DNA of 64,000 bases from Piscicola geometra (Eukaryota > Annelida > Clitellata > Hirudinida > Piscicolidae): positions 62,001-126,000 of the forward strand of contig CALSEQ010000048.1 in assembly GCA_943735955.1 (NCBI GenBank), read 5' to 3'. The notes beneath the pieces were generated by a model. That model did no database searches. It had not been told where the DNA came from and worked only from the letters and a program-made list of their open reading frames with translations. The position numbers were made by a program, and so were the translations under genes. Positions 14,001-27,608 of the stretch are shown here, piece after piece (the stretch's first letter is position 1; each line of letters opens with the position of its first letter).

Positions 14001-17000
14001 AAGACAAAAAGTCTTCAAGACAAAAAGTCTTCAAGACAAAAAGTCTTCAAGATAAAAAGTCTTCAAGACAAAAAGTCTTCAAGACAAAAAGTCTTCAAGA
14101 CAAAAAGTCTTCAAGACAAAAAGTCTTCAAGACAAAAAGTCTTTAAGACAAAAATTCTTCAAGACAAAAAGTCTTCAAGACAAAAAGTCTTCAAGACAAA
14201 AAGTCTTCAAGACAAAAAGTCTTCAAGACAAAAAGTCTTCAAGACAAAAAGTCTTCAAGACAAAAAGTCTTCAAGACAAAAAGTCTTCAAGACAAAAAGT
14301 CTTCAAGACAAAAAGTCTTCAAGACAAAAAGTCTTCAAGACAAAAAGTCTTCAAGACAAAAAGTCTTCAAGACAAAAAGTCTTCAAGACAAAAAGTCTTC
14401 AAGACAAAAAGTCTTCAAGACAAAAAGTCTTCAAGACAAAAAGTCTTCAAGACAAAAAGTCTTCAAGACAAAAAGTCTTCAAGACAAAAAGTCTTCAAGA
14501 CAAAAAGTCTTCAAGACAAAAAGTCTTCAAGACAAAAAGTCTTCAAGACAAAAAGTCTTCAAGACAAAAAGTCTTCAAGACAAAAAGTCTTCAAGACAAA
14601 AAGTCTTCAAGACAAAAAGTCTTCAAGACAAAAAGTCTTCAAGACAAAAAGTCTTCAAGACAAAAAGTCTTCAAGACAAAAAGTCTTCAAGACAAAAAGT
14701 CTTCAAGATAAAAAGTCTTCAAGACAAAAAGTCTTCAAGACAAAAAGTCTTCAAGACAAAAAGTCTTCAAGACAAAAAGTCTTCAAGACAAAAAGTCTTC
14801 AAGACAAAAAGTCTTCAAGACAAAAAGTCTTCAAGACAAAAAGTCTTCAAGACAAAAAGTCTTCAAGACAAAAAGTCTTCAAGACAAAAAGTCTTCAAGA
14901 CAAAAAGTCTTCAAGACAAAAAGTCTTCAAGACAAAAAGTCTTCAAGACAAAAAGTCTTCAAGACAAAAAGTCTTCAAGACAAAAAGTCTTCAAGACAAA
15001 AAGTCTTCAAGACAAAAAGTCTTCAAGACAAAAAGTCTTCAAGACAAAAAGTCTTCAAGACAAAAAGTCTTCAAGACAAAAAGTCTTCAGGATAAAAAGT
15101 CTTCAGGATAAAAAGTCTTCCGGATAAAAAGTCTTCAGGATAAAAAGTCTTCAGGATAAAGTCTTCAGGATAAAAAGTCTTCAGGATAAAAAGTTTTCAG
15201 GATAAAAAGTCTTCAGGATAAAAATTCTTCAGGATAAAAAGTCTTCAGGATAAAAAGTCTTCGGGATAAAAAGTCTTCAGGATAAAAAGTCTTCAGATAA
15301 AAAGTTTTCAGGATAAAAAGTCTTCAGGATAAAAGTCTTCAAAATAAAAAGTCTTCAGGATAAAAAGTCTTCAAGATAAAAAGTCTTCAGGATAAAAAGT
15401 CTTCAGGATAAAAAGTCTTCAGGATAAAAGTTTTCAGGATAAAAAGTCTTCAAGACAAAAAGTCTTCAAGACAAAAAGTCTTCAAGACAAAAAGTCTTCA
15501 AGACAAAAAGTCTTCAAGACAAAAAGTCTTCAAGACAAAAAGTCTTCAAGACAAAAAGTCTTCAAGACAAAAAGTCTTCAAGACAAAAAGTTTTCAAGAC
15601 AAAAAGTTTTCAAGACAAAAAGTCTTCAAGACAAAAAGCCTTCAAGCCAAAAGTCTTCAAGACAAAAAGTCTTCAAGACAAAAAGTCTTCAAGACAAAAA
15701 GTCTTCAAGACAAAAAGTCTTCAAGACAAAAAGTCTTCAAGACAAAAAGTCTTCAAGACAAAAAGTCTTCAAGACAAAAAGTCTTCAAGACAAAAAGTCT
15801 TCAAGACAAAAAGTCTTCAAGACAAAAAGTCTTCAAGACAAAAAGTCTTCAAGACAAAAAGTCTTCAAGACAAAAAGTCTTCAAGACAAAAAGTCTTCAA
15901 GACAAAAAGTCTTCAAGACAAAAAGTCTTCAAGACAAAAAGTCTTCAGGATAAAAAGTCTTCAGGATAAAAAGTCTTCCGGATAAAAAGTCTTCAGGATA
16001 AAAAGTCTTCAGGATAAAGTCTTCAGGATAAAAAGTCTTCAGGATAAAAAGTTTTCAGGATAAAAAGTCTTCAGGATAAAAATTCTTCAAGATAAAAAGT
16101 CTTCAGGATAAAAAGTCTTCAGGATAAAAAGTCTTCAGGATAAAAAGTCTCCAGATAAAAAGTCTTCAGGATAAAAAGTCTTCAGGATAAAGTTTTCAGG
16201 ATAAAAAGTCTTCAAGACAAAAAGTCTTCAAGACAAAAAGTCTTCGAGACAAAAAGTCTTCAAGACAAAAAGTTTTAAAGACAAAAAGTCTTCAAGACAA
16301 AAAGTCTTCAAGACAAAAAGTCTTCAAGACAAAAAGTCTTCAAGACAAAAAGTCTTCAAGACAAAAAGTCTTCAAGATAAAAAGTCTTCAAGACAAAAAG
16401 TCTTCAAGACAAAAAGTCTTCAAGACAAAAAGTCTTCAAGACAAAAAGTCTTCAAGACAAAAAGTCTTCAAGACAAAAAGTCTTCAAGACAAAAAGTCTT
16501 CAAGACAAAAAGTCTTCAAGACAAAAAGTCTTCAAGACAAAAAGTCTTCAAGACAAAAAGTCTTCAAGACAAAAAGTCTTCAAGACAAAAAGTCTTCAAG
16601 ACAAAAAGTCTTCAAGACAAAAAGTCTTCAAGACAAAAAGTCTTCAAGACAAAAAGTCTTCAAGACAAAAAGTCTTCAAGACAAAAAGTCTTCAAGACAA
16701 AAAGTCTTCAAGACAAAAAGTCTTCAAGACAAAAAGTCTTCAAGACAAAAAGTCTTCAAGACAAAAAGTCTTCAGGATAAAAAGTCTTCAGGATAAAAAG
16801 TCTTCCGGATAAAAAGTCTTCAGGATAAAAAGTCTTCAGGATAAAGTCTTCAGGATAAAAAGTCTTCAGGATAAAAAGTTTTCAGGATAAAAAGTCTTCA
16901 GGATAAAAATTCTTCAGGATAAAAAGTCTTCAGGATAAAAAGTCTTCGGGATAAAAAGTCTTCAGGATAAAAAGTCTTCAGATAAAAAGTTTTCAGGATA

Positions 17001-20000
17001 AAAAGTCTTCAGGATAAAAGTCTTCAAAATAAAAAGTCTTCAGGATAAAAAGTCTTCAAGATAAAAAGTCTTCAGGATAAAAAGTCTTCAGGATAAAAAG
17101 TCTTCAGGATAAAAGTTTTCAGGATAAAAAGTCTTCAAGACAAAAAGTCTTCAAGACAAAAAGTCTTCAAGACAAAAAGTCTTCAAGACAAAAAGTCTTC
17201 AAGACAAAAAGTCTTCAAGACAAAAAGTCTTCAAGACAAAAAGTCTTCAAGACAAAAAGTTTTCAAGACAAAAAGTTTTCAAGACAAAAAGTCTTCAAGA
17301 CAAAAAGCCTTCAAGCCAAAAGTCTTCAAGACAAAAAGTCTTCAAGACAAAAAGTCTTCAAGACAAAAAGTCTTCAAGACAAAAAGTCTTCAAGACAAAA
17401 AGTCTTCAAGACAAAAAGTCTTCAAGACAAAAAGTCTTCAAGACAAAAAGTCTTCAAGACAAAAAGTCTTCAAGACAAAAAGTCTTCAAGACAAAAAGTC
17501 TTCAAGACAAAAAGTCTTCAAGACAAAAAGTCTTCAAGACAAAAAGTCTTCAAGACAAAAAGTCTTCAAGACAAAAAGTCTTCAGGATAAAAAGTCTTCA
17601 GGATAAAAAGTCTTCCGGATAAAAAGTCTTCAGGATAAAAAGTCTTCAGGATAAAGTCTTCAGGATAAAAAGTCTTCAGGATAAAAAGTTTTCAGGATAA
17701 AAAGTCTTCAGGATAAAAATTCTTCAAGATAAAAAGTCTTCAGGATAAAAAGTCTTCAGGATAAAAAGTCTTCAGGATAAAAAGTCTCCAGATAAAAAGT
17801 CTTCAGGATAAAAAGTCTTCAGGATAAAGTTTTCAGGATAAAAAGTCTTCAAGACAAAAAGTCTTCAAGACAAAAAGTCTTCAAGACAAAAAGTCTTCAA
17901 GACAAAAAGTCTTCAAGACAAAAAGTCTTCAAGACAAAAAGTCTTCAAGACAAAAAGTCTTCAAGACAAAAAGTCTTCAAGACAAAAAGTCTTCAAGACA
18001 AAAAGTCTTCAAGACAAAAAGTTTTCAAGACAAAAAGTTTTCAAGACAAAAAGTCTTCAAGACAAAAAGCCTTCAAGCCAAAAGTCTTCAAGACAAAAAG
18101 TCTTCAAGACAAAAAGTCTTCAAGACAAAAAGTCTTCAGGATAAAAAGTCTTCAGGATAAAAAGTCTTCCGGATAAAAAGTCTTCAGGATAAAAAGTCTT
18201 CAGGATAAAGTCTTCAGGATAAAAAGTCTTCAGGATAAAAAGTTTTCAGGATAAAAAGTCTTCAGGATAAAAATTCTTCAGGATAAAAAGTCTTCAGGAT
18301 AAAAAGTCTTCAGGATAAAAAGTCTTCAGGATAAAAAGTCTCCAGATAAAAAGTCTTCAGGATAAAAAGTCTTCAGGATAAAAAGTCTTCAGGATAAAGT
18401 CTTCAGGATAAAAAGTCTTCAGGATAAAAAGTTTTCAGGATAAAAAGTCTTCAGGATAAAAATTCTTCAGGATAAAAAGTCTTCAGGATAAAAGTCTTCA
18501 AAATAAAAAGTCTTCAGGATAAAAAGTCTTCAAGATAAAAAGTCTTCAGGATAAAAAGTCTTCAGGATAAAAAGTCTTCAGGATAAAAGTTTTCAGGATA
18601 AAAAGTCTTCAAGACAAAAAGTCTTCAAGACAAAAAGTCTTCAAGACAAAAAGTCTTCAAGACAAAAAGTCTTCAAGACAAAAAGTCTTCAAGACAAAAA
18701 GTCTTCAAGACAAAAAGTCTTCAAGACAAAAAGTCTTCAAGACAAAAAGTTTTCAAGACAAAAAGTTTTCAAGACAAAAAGTCTTCAAGACAAAAAGCCT
18801 TCAAGCCAAAAGTCTTCAAGACAAAAAGTCTTCAAGACAAAAAGTCTTCAAGACAAAAAGTCTTCAAGACAAAAAGTCTTCAAGACAAAAAGTCTTCAAG
18901 ACAAAAAGTCTTCAAGACAAAAAGTCTTCAAGACAAAAAGTCTTCAAGACAAAAAGTCTTCAAGACAAAAAGTCTTCAAGACAAAAAGTCTTCAAGACAA
19001 AAAGTCTTCAAGACAAAAAGTTTTAAAGACAAAAAGTCTTCAAGACAAAAAGTTTTAAAGACAAAAAGTCTTCAAGACAAAAAGTCTTCAAGACAAAAAG
19101 TCTTCAAGACAAAAAGTCTTCAAGACAAAAAGTCTTCAAGACAAAAAGTCTTCAAGACAAAAAGTCTTCAAGACAAAAAGTCTTCAAGACAAAAAGTCTT
19201 CAAGACAAAAAGTCTTCAAGACAAAAAGTCTTCAAGACAAAAAGTCTTCAAGACAAAAAGTCTTCAAGACAAAAAGTCTTCAAGACAAAAAGTCTTCAAG
19301 ACAAAAAGTCTTCAAGACAAAAAGTTTTAAAGACAAAAAGTCTTCAAGACAAAAAGTTTTAAAGACAAAAAGTCTTCAAGACAAAAAGTCTTCAAGACAA
19401 AAAGTCTTCAAGACAAAAAGTCTTCAAGACAAAAAGTCTTCAAGACAAAAAGTCTTCAAGACAAAAAGTCTTCAAGACAAAAAGTCTTCAAGACAAAAAG
19501 TCTTCAAGACAAAAAGTCTTCAAGACAAAAAGTCTTCAAGACAAAAAGTCTTCAAGACAAAAAGTCTTCAAGACAAAAAGTCTTCAAGACAAAAAGTCTT
19601 CAAGACAAAAAGTCTTCAAGACAAAAAGTCTTCAAGACAAAAAGTCTTCAAGACAAAAAGTCTTCAAGACAAAAAGTTTTAAAGACAAAAAGTCTTCAAG
19701 ACAAAAAGTTTTAAAGACAAAAAGTCTTCAAGACAAAAAGTCTTCAAGACAAAAAGTCTTCAAGACAAAAAGTCTTCAAGACAAAAAGTCTTCAAGACAA
19801 AAAGTCTTCAAGACAAAAAGTCTTCAAGACAAAAAGTCTTCAAGACAAAAAGTCTTCAAGACAAAAAGTCTTCAAGACAAAAAGTCTTCAAGACAAAAAG
19901 TCTTCAAGACAAAAAGTCTTCAAGACAAAAAGTCTTCAAGACAAAAAGTCTTCAAGACAAAAAGTCTTCAAGACAAAAAGTCTTCAAGACAAAAAGTCTT

Positions 20001-23000
20001 CAAGACAAAAAGTCTTCAAGACAAAAAGTCTTCAAGACAAAAAGTCTTCAAGACAAAAAGTCTTCAAGACAAAAAGTCTTCAAGACAAAAAGTCTTCAAG
20101 ACAAAAAGTCTTCAAGACAAAAAGTCTTCAAGACAAAAAGTCTTCAAGACAAAAAGTCTTCAAGACAAAAAGTCTTCAAGACAAAAAGTCTTCAAGACAA
20201 AAAGTCTTCAAGACAAAAAGTCTTCAAGACAAAAAGTCTTCAAGACAAAAAGTCTTCAAGACAAAAAGTCTTCAAGATAAAAAGTCTTCAAGACAAAAAG
20301 TCTTCAAGACAAAAAGTCTTCAAGACAAAAAGTCTTCAAGACAAAAAGTCTTCAAGACAAAAAGTCTTCAAGACAAAAAGTCTTCAAGACAAAAAGTCTT
20401 CAAGACAAAAAGTCTTCAAGACAAAAAGTCTTCAAGACAAAAAGTCTTCAAGACAAAAAGTCTTCAAGACAAAAAGTCTTCAAGACAAAAAGTCTTCAAG
20501 ACAAAAAGTCTTCAAGACAAAAAGTCTTCAAGACAAAAAGTCTTCAAGACAAAAAGTCTTCAAGACAAAAAGTCTTCAAGACAAAAAGTCTTCAAGACAA
20601 AAAGTCTTCAAGACAAAAAGTCTTCAAGACAAAAAGTCTTCAAGACAAAAAGTCTTCAGGATAAAAAGTCTTCAGGATAAAAAGTCTTCCGGATAAAAAG
20701 TCTTCAGGATAAAAAGTCTTCAGGATAAAGTCTTCAGGATAAAAAGTCTTCAGGATAAAAAGTTTTCAGGATAAAAAGTCTTCAGGATAAAAATTCTTCA
20801 GGATAAAAAGTCTTCAGGATAAAAAGTCTTCGGGATAAAAAGTCTTCAGGATAAAAAGTCTTCAGATAAAAAGTTTTCAGGATAAAAAGTCTTCAGGATA
20901 AAAGTCTTCAAAATAAAAAGTCTTCAGGATAAAAAGTCTTCAAGATAAAAAGTCTTCAGGATAAAAAGTCTTCAGGATAAAAAGTCTTCAGGATAAAAGT
21001 TTTCAGGATAAAAAGTCTTCAAGACAAAAAGTCTTCAAGACAAAAAGTCTTCAAGACAAAAAGTCTTCAAGACAAAAAGTCTTCAAGACAAAAAGTCTTC
21101 AAGACAAAAAGTCTTCAAGACAAAAAGTCTTCAAGACAAAAAGTCTTCAAGACAAAAAGTCTTCAAGACAAAAAGTCTTCAAGACAAAAAGTCTTCAAGA
21201 CAAAAAGTCTTCAAGACAAAAAGTTTTCAAGACAAAAAGTTTTCAAGACAAAAAGTCTTCAAGACAAAAAGCCTTCAAGCCAAAAGTCTTCAAGACAAAA
21301 AGTCTTCAAGACAAAAAGTCTTCAAGACAAAAAGTCTTCAAGACAAAAAGTCTTCAAGACAAAAAGTCTTCAAGACAAAAAGTCTTCAAGACAAAAAGTC
21401 TTCAAGACAAAAAGTCTTCAAGACAAAAAGTCTTCAAGACAAAAAGTCTTCAAGACAAAAAGTCTTCAAGACAAAAAGTCTTCAGGATAAAAAGTCTTCA
21501 GGATAAAAAGTCTTCCGGATAAAAAGTCTTCAGGATAAAAAGTCTTCAGGATAAAGTCTTCAGGATAAAAAGTCTTCAGGATAAAAAGTTTTCAGGATAA
21601 AAAGTCTTCAGGATAAAAATTCTTCAGGATAAAAAGTCTTCAGGATAAAAAGTCTTCAGGATAAAAAGTCTTCAGGATAAAAAGTCTCCAGATAAAAAGT
21701 CTTCAGGATAAAAAGTCTTCAGGATAAAAAGTCTTCAGGATAAAGTCTTCAGGATAAAAAGTCTTCAGGATAAAAAGTTTTCAGGATAAAAAGTCTTCAG
21801 GATAAAAATTCTTCAGGATAAAAAGTCTTCAGGATAAAAAGTCTTCAGGATAAAAAGTCTTCAGGATAAAAAGTCTCCAGATAAAAAGTCTTCAGGATAA
21901 AAAGTCTTCAGGATAAAAAGTCTTCAAAATAAAAAGTCTTCAAGACAAAAAGTCTTCAAGACAAAAAGTTTTCAAGACAAAAAGTCTTCAAGACAAAAAG
22001 TCTTCAAGACAAAAAGTCTTCAAGACAAAAAGTCTTCAAGACAAAAAGTCTTCAAGACAAAAAGTCTTCAAGACAAAAAGTCTTCAAGACAAAAAGTCTT
22101 CAAGACAAAAAGTCTTCAAGACAAAAAGTCTTCAAGACAAAAAGTCTTCAAGACAAAAAGTCTTCAAGACAAAAAGTCTTCAAGACAAAAAGTCTTCGAG
22201 ACAAAAAGTCTTAAAGACAAAAAGTTTTAAAGACAAAAAGTCTTCAAGACAAAAAGTCTTCAAGACAAAAAGTCTTCAAGACAAAAAGTCTTCAAGACAA
22301 AAAGTCTTCAAGACAAAAAGTCTTCAAGACAAAAAGTCTTCAAGACAAAAAGTCTTCAAGACAAAAAGTCTTCAAGACAAAAAGTCTTCAAGTCAAAAAG
22401 TCTTCAAGACAAAAAGTCTTCAAGACAAAAAGTCTTCAGGATAAAAAGTCTTCAGGATAAAAACTCTTCCGGATAAAAAGTCTTCAGGATAAAAAGTCTT
22501 CAGGATAAAGTCTTCAGGATAAAAAGTCTTCAGGATAAAAAGTCTTCCGGATAAAAAGTCTTCAGGATAAAGTCTTCAGGATAAAAAGTCTTCAAGATAA
22601 AAAGTCTTCAGGATAAAAAGTCTTCAAGACAAAAAGTCTCCAAGACAAAAAGTCTTCAGGATAAAAAGTCTTCAGGATAAAAAGTCTTCCGGATAAAAAG
22701 TCTTCAGGATAAAAAGTCTTCAGGATAAAGTCTTCAGGATAAAAAGTCTTCAGGATAAAAAGTTTTCAGGATAAAAAGTCTTCAGGATAAAAATTCTTCA
22801 GGATAAAAAGTCTTCAGGATAAAAAGTCTTCAGGATAAAAAGTCTTCAGGATAAAAAGTCTCCAGATAAAAAGTCTTCAGGATAAAAAGTCTTCAGGATA
22901 AAAAGTCTTCAGGATAAAGTCTTCAGGATAAAAAGTCTTCAGGATAAAAAGTTTTCAGGATAAAAAGTCTTCAGGATAAAAATTCTTCAGGATAAAAAGT

Positions 23001-24434
23001 CTTCAGGATAAAAAGTCTTCAGGATAAAAAGTCTTCAGGATAAAAAGTCTCCAGATAAAAAGTCTTCAGGATAAAAAGTCTTCAGGATAAAAAGTCTTCA
23101 AAATAAAAAGTCTTCAAGACAAAAAGTCTTCAAGACAAAAAGTTTTCAAGACAAAAAGTCTTCAAGACAAAAAGTCTTCAAGACAAAAAGTCTTCAAGAC
23201 AAAAAGTCTTCAAGACAAAAAGTCTTCAAGACAAAAAGTCTTCAAGACAAAAAGTCTTCAAGACAAAAAGTCTTCAAGACAAAAAGTCTTCAAGACAAAA
23301 AGTCTTCAAGACAAAAAGTCTTCAAGACAAAAAGTCTTCAAGACAAAAAGTCTTCAAGACAAAAAGTCTTCAAGACAAAAAGTCTTCAAGACAAAAAGTC
23401 TTCAAGACAAAAAGTCTTCGAGACAAAAAGTCTTAAAGACAAAAAGTTTTAAAGACAAAAAGTCTTCAAGACAAAAAGTCTTCAAGACAAAAAGTCTTCA
23501 AGACAAAAAGTCTTCAAGACAAAAAGTCTTCAAGACAAAAAGTCTTCAAGACAAAAAGTCTTCAAGACAAAAAGTCTTCAAGACAAAAAGTCTTCAAGAC
23601 AAAAAGTCTTCGAGACAAAAAGTCTTAAAGACAAAAAGTTTTAAAGACAAAAAGTCTTCAAGACAAAAAGTCTTCAAGACAAAAAGTCTTCAAGACAAAA
23701 AGTCTTCAAGACAAAAAGTCTTCAAGACAAAAAGTCTTCAGGATAAAAAGTCTTCAGGATAAAAACTCTTCCGGATAAAAAGTCTTCAGGATAAAAAGTC
23801 TTCAGGATAAAGTCTTCAGGATAAAAAGTCTTCAGGATAAAAAGTCTTCCGGATAAAAAGTCTTCAGGATAAAGTCTTCAGGATAAAAAGTCTTCAAGAT
23901 AAAAAGTCTTCAGGATAAAAAGTCTTCAAGACAAAAAGTCTTCAAGACAAAAAGTCTTCAAGACAAAAAGTCTTCAAGACAAAAAGTCTTCAAGACAAAA
24001 AGTCTTCAAGACAAAAAGTCTTCAAGACAAAAAGTCTTCAAGACAAAAAGTCTTCAAGACAAAAAGTCTTCAAGACAAAAAGTCTTCAAGACAAAAAGTC
24101 TTCAAGACAAAAAGTCTTCAAGACAAAAAGTCTTCAAGACAAAAAGTCTTCAAGACAAAAAGTCTTCAAGACAAAAAGTCTTCAAGACAAAAAGTCTTCA
24201 AGACAAAAAGTCTTCAAGACAAAAAGTCTTCAAGACAAAAAGTCTTCAAGACAAAAAGTTTTCAAGACAAAAAGTCTTCAAGACAAAAAGTCTTCAAGAC
24301 AAAAAGTCTTCAAGACAAAAAGTCTTCAAGATAAAAAGTCTTCAAGACAAAAAGACTTCAAGACAAAAAGTCTTCAAGACAAAAAGTCTTCAAGACAAAA
24401 AGTCTTCAAGACAAAAAGTCTTCAAGACAAAAAG

Positions 24435-27400
24435 TCTTTAAGACAAAAATTCTTCAAGACAAAAAGTCATCAGGATAAAAAGTCTTCAGGATAAAAAGTC
24501 TTCCGGATAAAAAGTCTTCAGGATAAAAAGTCTTCAGGATAAAGTCTCCAGGATAAAAAGTCTTCAGGATAAAAAGTTTTCAGGATAAAAAGTCTTCAGG
24601 ATAAAAATTCTTCAGGATAAAAAGTCTTCAGGATAAAAAGTCTTCAGGATAAAAAGTCTTCAGGATAAAAAGTCTTCAGGATAAAAAGTCTTCAGGATAA
24701 TAAGTCTTCAAGACAAAAAGTCTTCAAGACAAAAAGTCTTCAAGACAAAAAGTCTTCAAGACAAAAAGTCTTCAAGACAAAAAGTCTTCAAGACAAAAAG
24801 TCTTCAAGACAAAAAGTCTTCAAGACAAAAAGTCTTCAAGACAAAAAGTCTTCAAGACAAAAAGTCTTCAAGACAAAAAGTCTTCAAGACAAAAAGTCTT
24901 CAAGACAAAAAGTCTTCAAGACAAAAAGTCTTCAAGACAAAAAGTCTTCGAGACAAAAAGTCTTAAAGACAAAAAGTTTTAAAGACAAAAAGTCTTCAAG
25001 ACAAAAAGTCTTCAAGACAAAAAGTCTTCAAGACAAAAAGTCTTCAAGACAAAAAGTCTTCAAGACAAAAAGTCTTCAAGACAAAAAGTCTTCAAGACAA
25101 AAAGTCTTCAAGACAAAAAGTCTTCAAGACAAAAAGTCTTCGAGACAAAAAGTCTTAAAGACAAAAAGTTTTAAAGACAAAAAGTCTTCAAGACAAAAAG
25201 TCTTCAAGACAAAAAGTCTTCAAGACAAAAAGTCTTCAAGACAAAAAGTCTTCAAGACAAAAAGTCTTCAGGATAAAAAGTCTTCAGGATAAAAACTCTT
25301 CCGGATAAAAAGTCTTCAGGATAAAAAGTCTTCAGGATAAAGTCTTCAGGATAAAAAGTCTTCAGGATAAAAAGTCTTCCGGATAAAAAGTCTTCAGGAT
25401 AAAGTCTTCAGGATAAAAAGTCTTCAAGATAAAAAGTCTTCAGGATAAAAAGTCTTCAAGACAAAAAGTCTTCAAGACAAAAAGTCTTCAAGACAAAAAG
25501 TCTTCAAGACAAAAAGTCTTCAAGACAAAAAGTCTTTAAGACAAAAATTCTTCAAGACAAAAAGTCATCAGGATAAAAAGTCTTCAGGATAAAAAGTCTT
25601 CCGGATAAAAAGTCTTCAGGATAAAAAGTCTTCAGGATAAAGTCTCCAGGATAAAAAGTCTTCAGGATAAAAAGTTTTCAGGATAAAAAGTCTTCAGGAT
25701 AAAAATTCTTCAGGATAAAAAGTCTTCAGGATAAAAAGTCTTCAGGATAAAAAGTCTTCAGGATAAAAAGTCTTCAGGATAAAAAGTCTTCAGGATAATA
25801 AGTCTTCAAGACAAAAAGTCTTCAAGACAAAAAGTCTTCAAGACAAAAAGTCTTCAAGACAAAAAGTCTTCAAGACAAAAAGTCTTCAAGACAAAAAGTC
25901 TTCAAGACAAAAAGTCTTCAAGACAAAAAGTCTTCAAGACAAAAAGTCTTCAAGACAAAAAGTCTTCAAGACAAAAAGTCTTCAAGACAAAAAGTCTTCA
26001 AGACAAAAAGTCTTCGAGACAAAAAGTCTTAAAGACAAAAAGTTTTAAAGACAAAAAGTCTTCAAGACAAAAAGTCTTCAAGACAAAAAGTCTTCAAGAC
26101 AAAAAGTCTTCAAGACAAAAAGTCTTCAAGACAAAAAGTCTTCAAGACAAAAAGTCTTCAAGACAAAAAGTCTTCAAGACAAAAAGTCTTCAAGACAAAA
26201 AGTCTTCAAGACAAAAAGTCTTCGAGACAAAAAGTCTTAAAGACAAAAAGTTTTAAAGACAAAAAGTCTTCAAGACAAAAAGTCTTCAAGACAAAAAGTC
26301 TTCAAGACAAAAAGTCTTCAAGACAAAAAGTCTTCAAGACAAAAAGTCTTCAAGACAAAAAGTCTTCAGGATAAAAAGTCTTCAGGATAAAAACTCTTCC
26401 GGATAAAAAGTCTTCAGGATAAAAAGTCTTCAGGATAAAGTCTTCAGGATAAAAAGTCTTCAGGATAAAAAGTCTTCCGGATAAAAAGTCTTCAGGATAA
26501 AGTCTTCAGGATAAAAAGTCTTCAAGATAAAAAGTCTTCAGGATAAAAAGTCTTCAAGACAAAAAGTCTTCAAGACAAAAAGTCTTCAAGACAAAAAGTC
26601 TTCAAGACAAAAAGTCTTCAAGACAAAAAGTCTTTAAGACAAAAATTCTTCAAGACAAAAAGTCATCAGGATAAAAAGTCTTCAGGATAAAAAGTCTTCC
26701 GGATAAAAAGTCTTCAGGATAAAAAGTCTTCAGGATAAAGTCTCCAGGATAAAAAGTCTTCAGGATAAAAAGTTTTCAGGATAAAAAGTCTTCAGGATAA
26801 AAATTCTTCAGGATAAAAAGTCTTCAGGATAAAAAGTCTTCAGGATAAAAAGTCTTCAGGATAAAAAGTCTTCAGGATAAAAAGTCTTCAGGATAATAAG
26901 TCTTCAAGACAAAAAGTCTTCAAGACAAAAAGTCTTCAAGACAAAAAGTCTTCAAGACAAAAAGTCTTCAAGACAAAAAGTCTTCAAGACAAAAAGTCTT
27001 CAAGACAAAAAGTCTTCAAGACAAAAAGTCTTCAAGACAAAAAGTCTTCAAGACAAAAAGTCTTCAAGACAAAAAGTCTTCAAGACAAAAAGTCTTCAAG
27101 ACAAAAAGTCTTCAAGACAAAAAGTCTTCAAGACAAAAAGTCTTCGAGACAAAAAGTCTTAAAGACAAAAAGTTTTAAAGACAAAAAGTCTTCAAGACAA
27201 AAAGTCTTCAAGACAAAAAGTCTTCAAGACAAAAAGTCTTCAAGACAAAAAGTCTTCAAGACAAAAAGTCTTCAAGACAAAAAGTCTTCAAGACAAAAAG
27301 TCTTCAAGACAAAAAGTCTTCAAGACAAAAAGTCTTCGAGACAAAAAGTCTTAAAGACAAAAAGTTTTAAAGACAAAAAGTCTTCAAGACAAAAAGTCTT

Positions 27401-27608
27401 CAAGACAAAAAGTCTTCAAGACAAAAAGTCTTCAAGACAAAAAGTCTTCAAGACAAAAAGTCTTCAGGATAAAAAGTCTTCAGGATAAAAACTCTTCCGG
27501 ATAAAAAGTCTTCAGGATAAAAAGTCTTCAGGATAAAGTCTTCAGGATAAAAAGTCTTCAGGATAAAAAGTCTTCCGGATAAAAAGTCTTCAGGATAAAG
27601 TCTTCAGG
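24435..27608 (+). repeat. Higher-order repeat, 1,098-bp unit, about three copies
   Basis: The GTCTTTAAGAC variant occurs at 24435, 25533 and 26631, and the ACTCTTCCGG variant (position of its first C) at 25296, 26394 and 27492. Every step is exactly 1,098 bp. Each unit contains a B cassette, an A run with paired GTCTTCGAGAC / GTCTTAAAGAC / GTTTTAAAGAC variants, and a second short B cassette. The perfect spacing across A runs means these copies arose recently by unequal exchange or segmental duplication. After 27608 the pattern changes to a shorter, 380-bp step (27492 to 27872). Confidence 0.8.
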